Below are positions 63,900-64,000 of a stretch of 64,000 nt of DNA, in pieces. The stretch lies in NCBI RefSeq assembly GCF_000189635.1, contig NW_002476174.1, forward strand, positions 241,001 through 305,000, in the 5' to 3' direction. The notes below the pieces were generated by a model. The model had not been told where the DNA came from, did not search any database, and worked only from the letters and a program-made list of their open reading frames with translations. The DNA is from Tetrahymena thermophila SB210 (taxonomy: Eukaryota; Ciliophora; Oligohymenophorea; Hymenostomatida; Tetrahymenidae). Made by a program: the position numbers and the translations under genes. Positions within the stretch are counted from its first letter, which is position 1, and each line of letters starts with the position of its first letter.

Positions 63900-64000
63900 C
63901 TAAAATTAGTAAATTATTTTATGTTTCTTTTTATAATCCAAAAAATAGTTAAAGAATTAAAATTTTTGCAATAGATTTTAATAGAATTAATTATTTTTAC

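Overview
The window is ciliate macronuclear-type DNA, most likely from Tetrahymena or a close relative. It is very AT-rich. In every long gene TAA and TAG are read through as glutamine and only TGA ends a frame. Introns are short and AT-rich (about 50-280 bp, one near 515 bp), with GTAA-type donors and TTAG/ATAG-type acceptors. Under the standard code almost nothing is open. Under the ciliate code I find 18 protein genes and one tRNA gene. All exon coordinates come from hand reading; splice phases were checked and agree wherever exons are listed.

Layout. 1-1709 (+): 3' part of a low-complexity gene. 2662-5240 (+): MCM9-type helicase. 6368-8684 (-): multi-EF-hand protein. 10024-11142 (-): small Q-rich protein. 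About 11238-19404 (-): giant Q/N/S-rich protein of about 2,500 residues. 20886-21923 (-): secreted or membrane protein. 23030-23587 (-): small protein with PP1-docking-like motifs. 26613-30031 (-): Q/N-rich protein with a compact core and a His10 tract. 32322-36563 (+): SPATA4-like CH-domain protein. 37000-39076 (+): divergent importin-alpha. 39410-42438 (+): 886-residue protein of unknown function. 43121-45586 (+): BTB protein with a C-terminal F5/8C-like domain. 45910-45990 (+): tRNA-Ser(UGA). 46336-48525 (-): mitochondrial branched-chain 2-oxoacid dehydrogenase E1 beta. 49306-49764 (+): small charged protein. 51145-52829 (+) and 52975-53832 (+): coiled-coil proteins. 54986-58408 (-): 1,140-residue single-exon coiled-coil protein. 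59062 to the right edge (-): leucine-rich-repeat gene with one 30-residue repeat per exon.

There are no operons: genes have their own AT-rich flanks and run in same-strand stretches (minus 6.4-30 kb, plus 32-45.6 kb). The recognisable genes cover DNA repair (MCM9), nuclear import (importin-alpha), calcium and cytoskeletal proteins (EF-hand, CH domain, coiled coils) and mitochondrial amino-acid catabolism (BCKDH E1 beta). I see no mobile element, CRISPR array, virus or multi-gene system. The most unusual items are the in-phase LRR exon array, the zinc finger of MCM9 split by a 68-residue insertion, the degenerate importin-alpha, and several introns whose length is a multiple of three and which contain no TGA.
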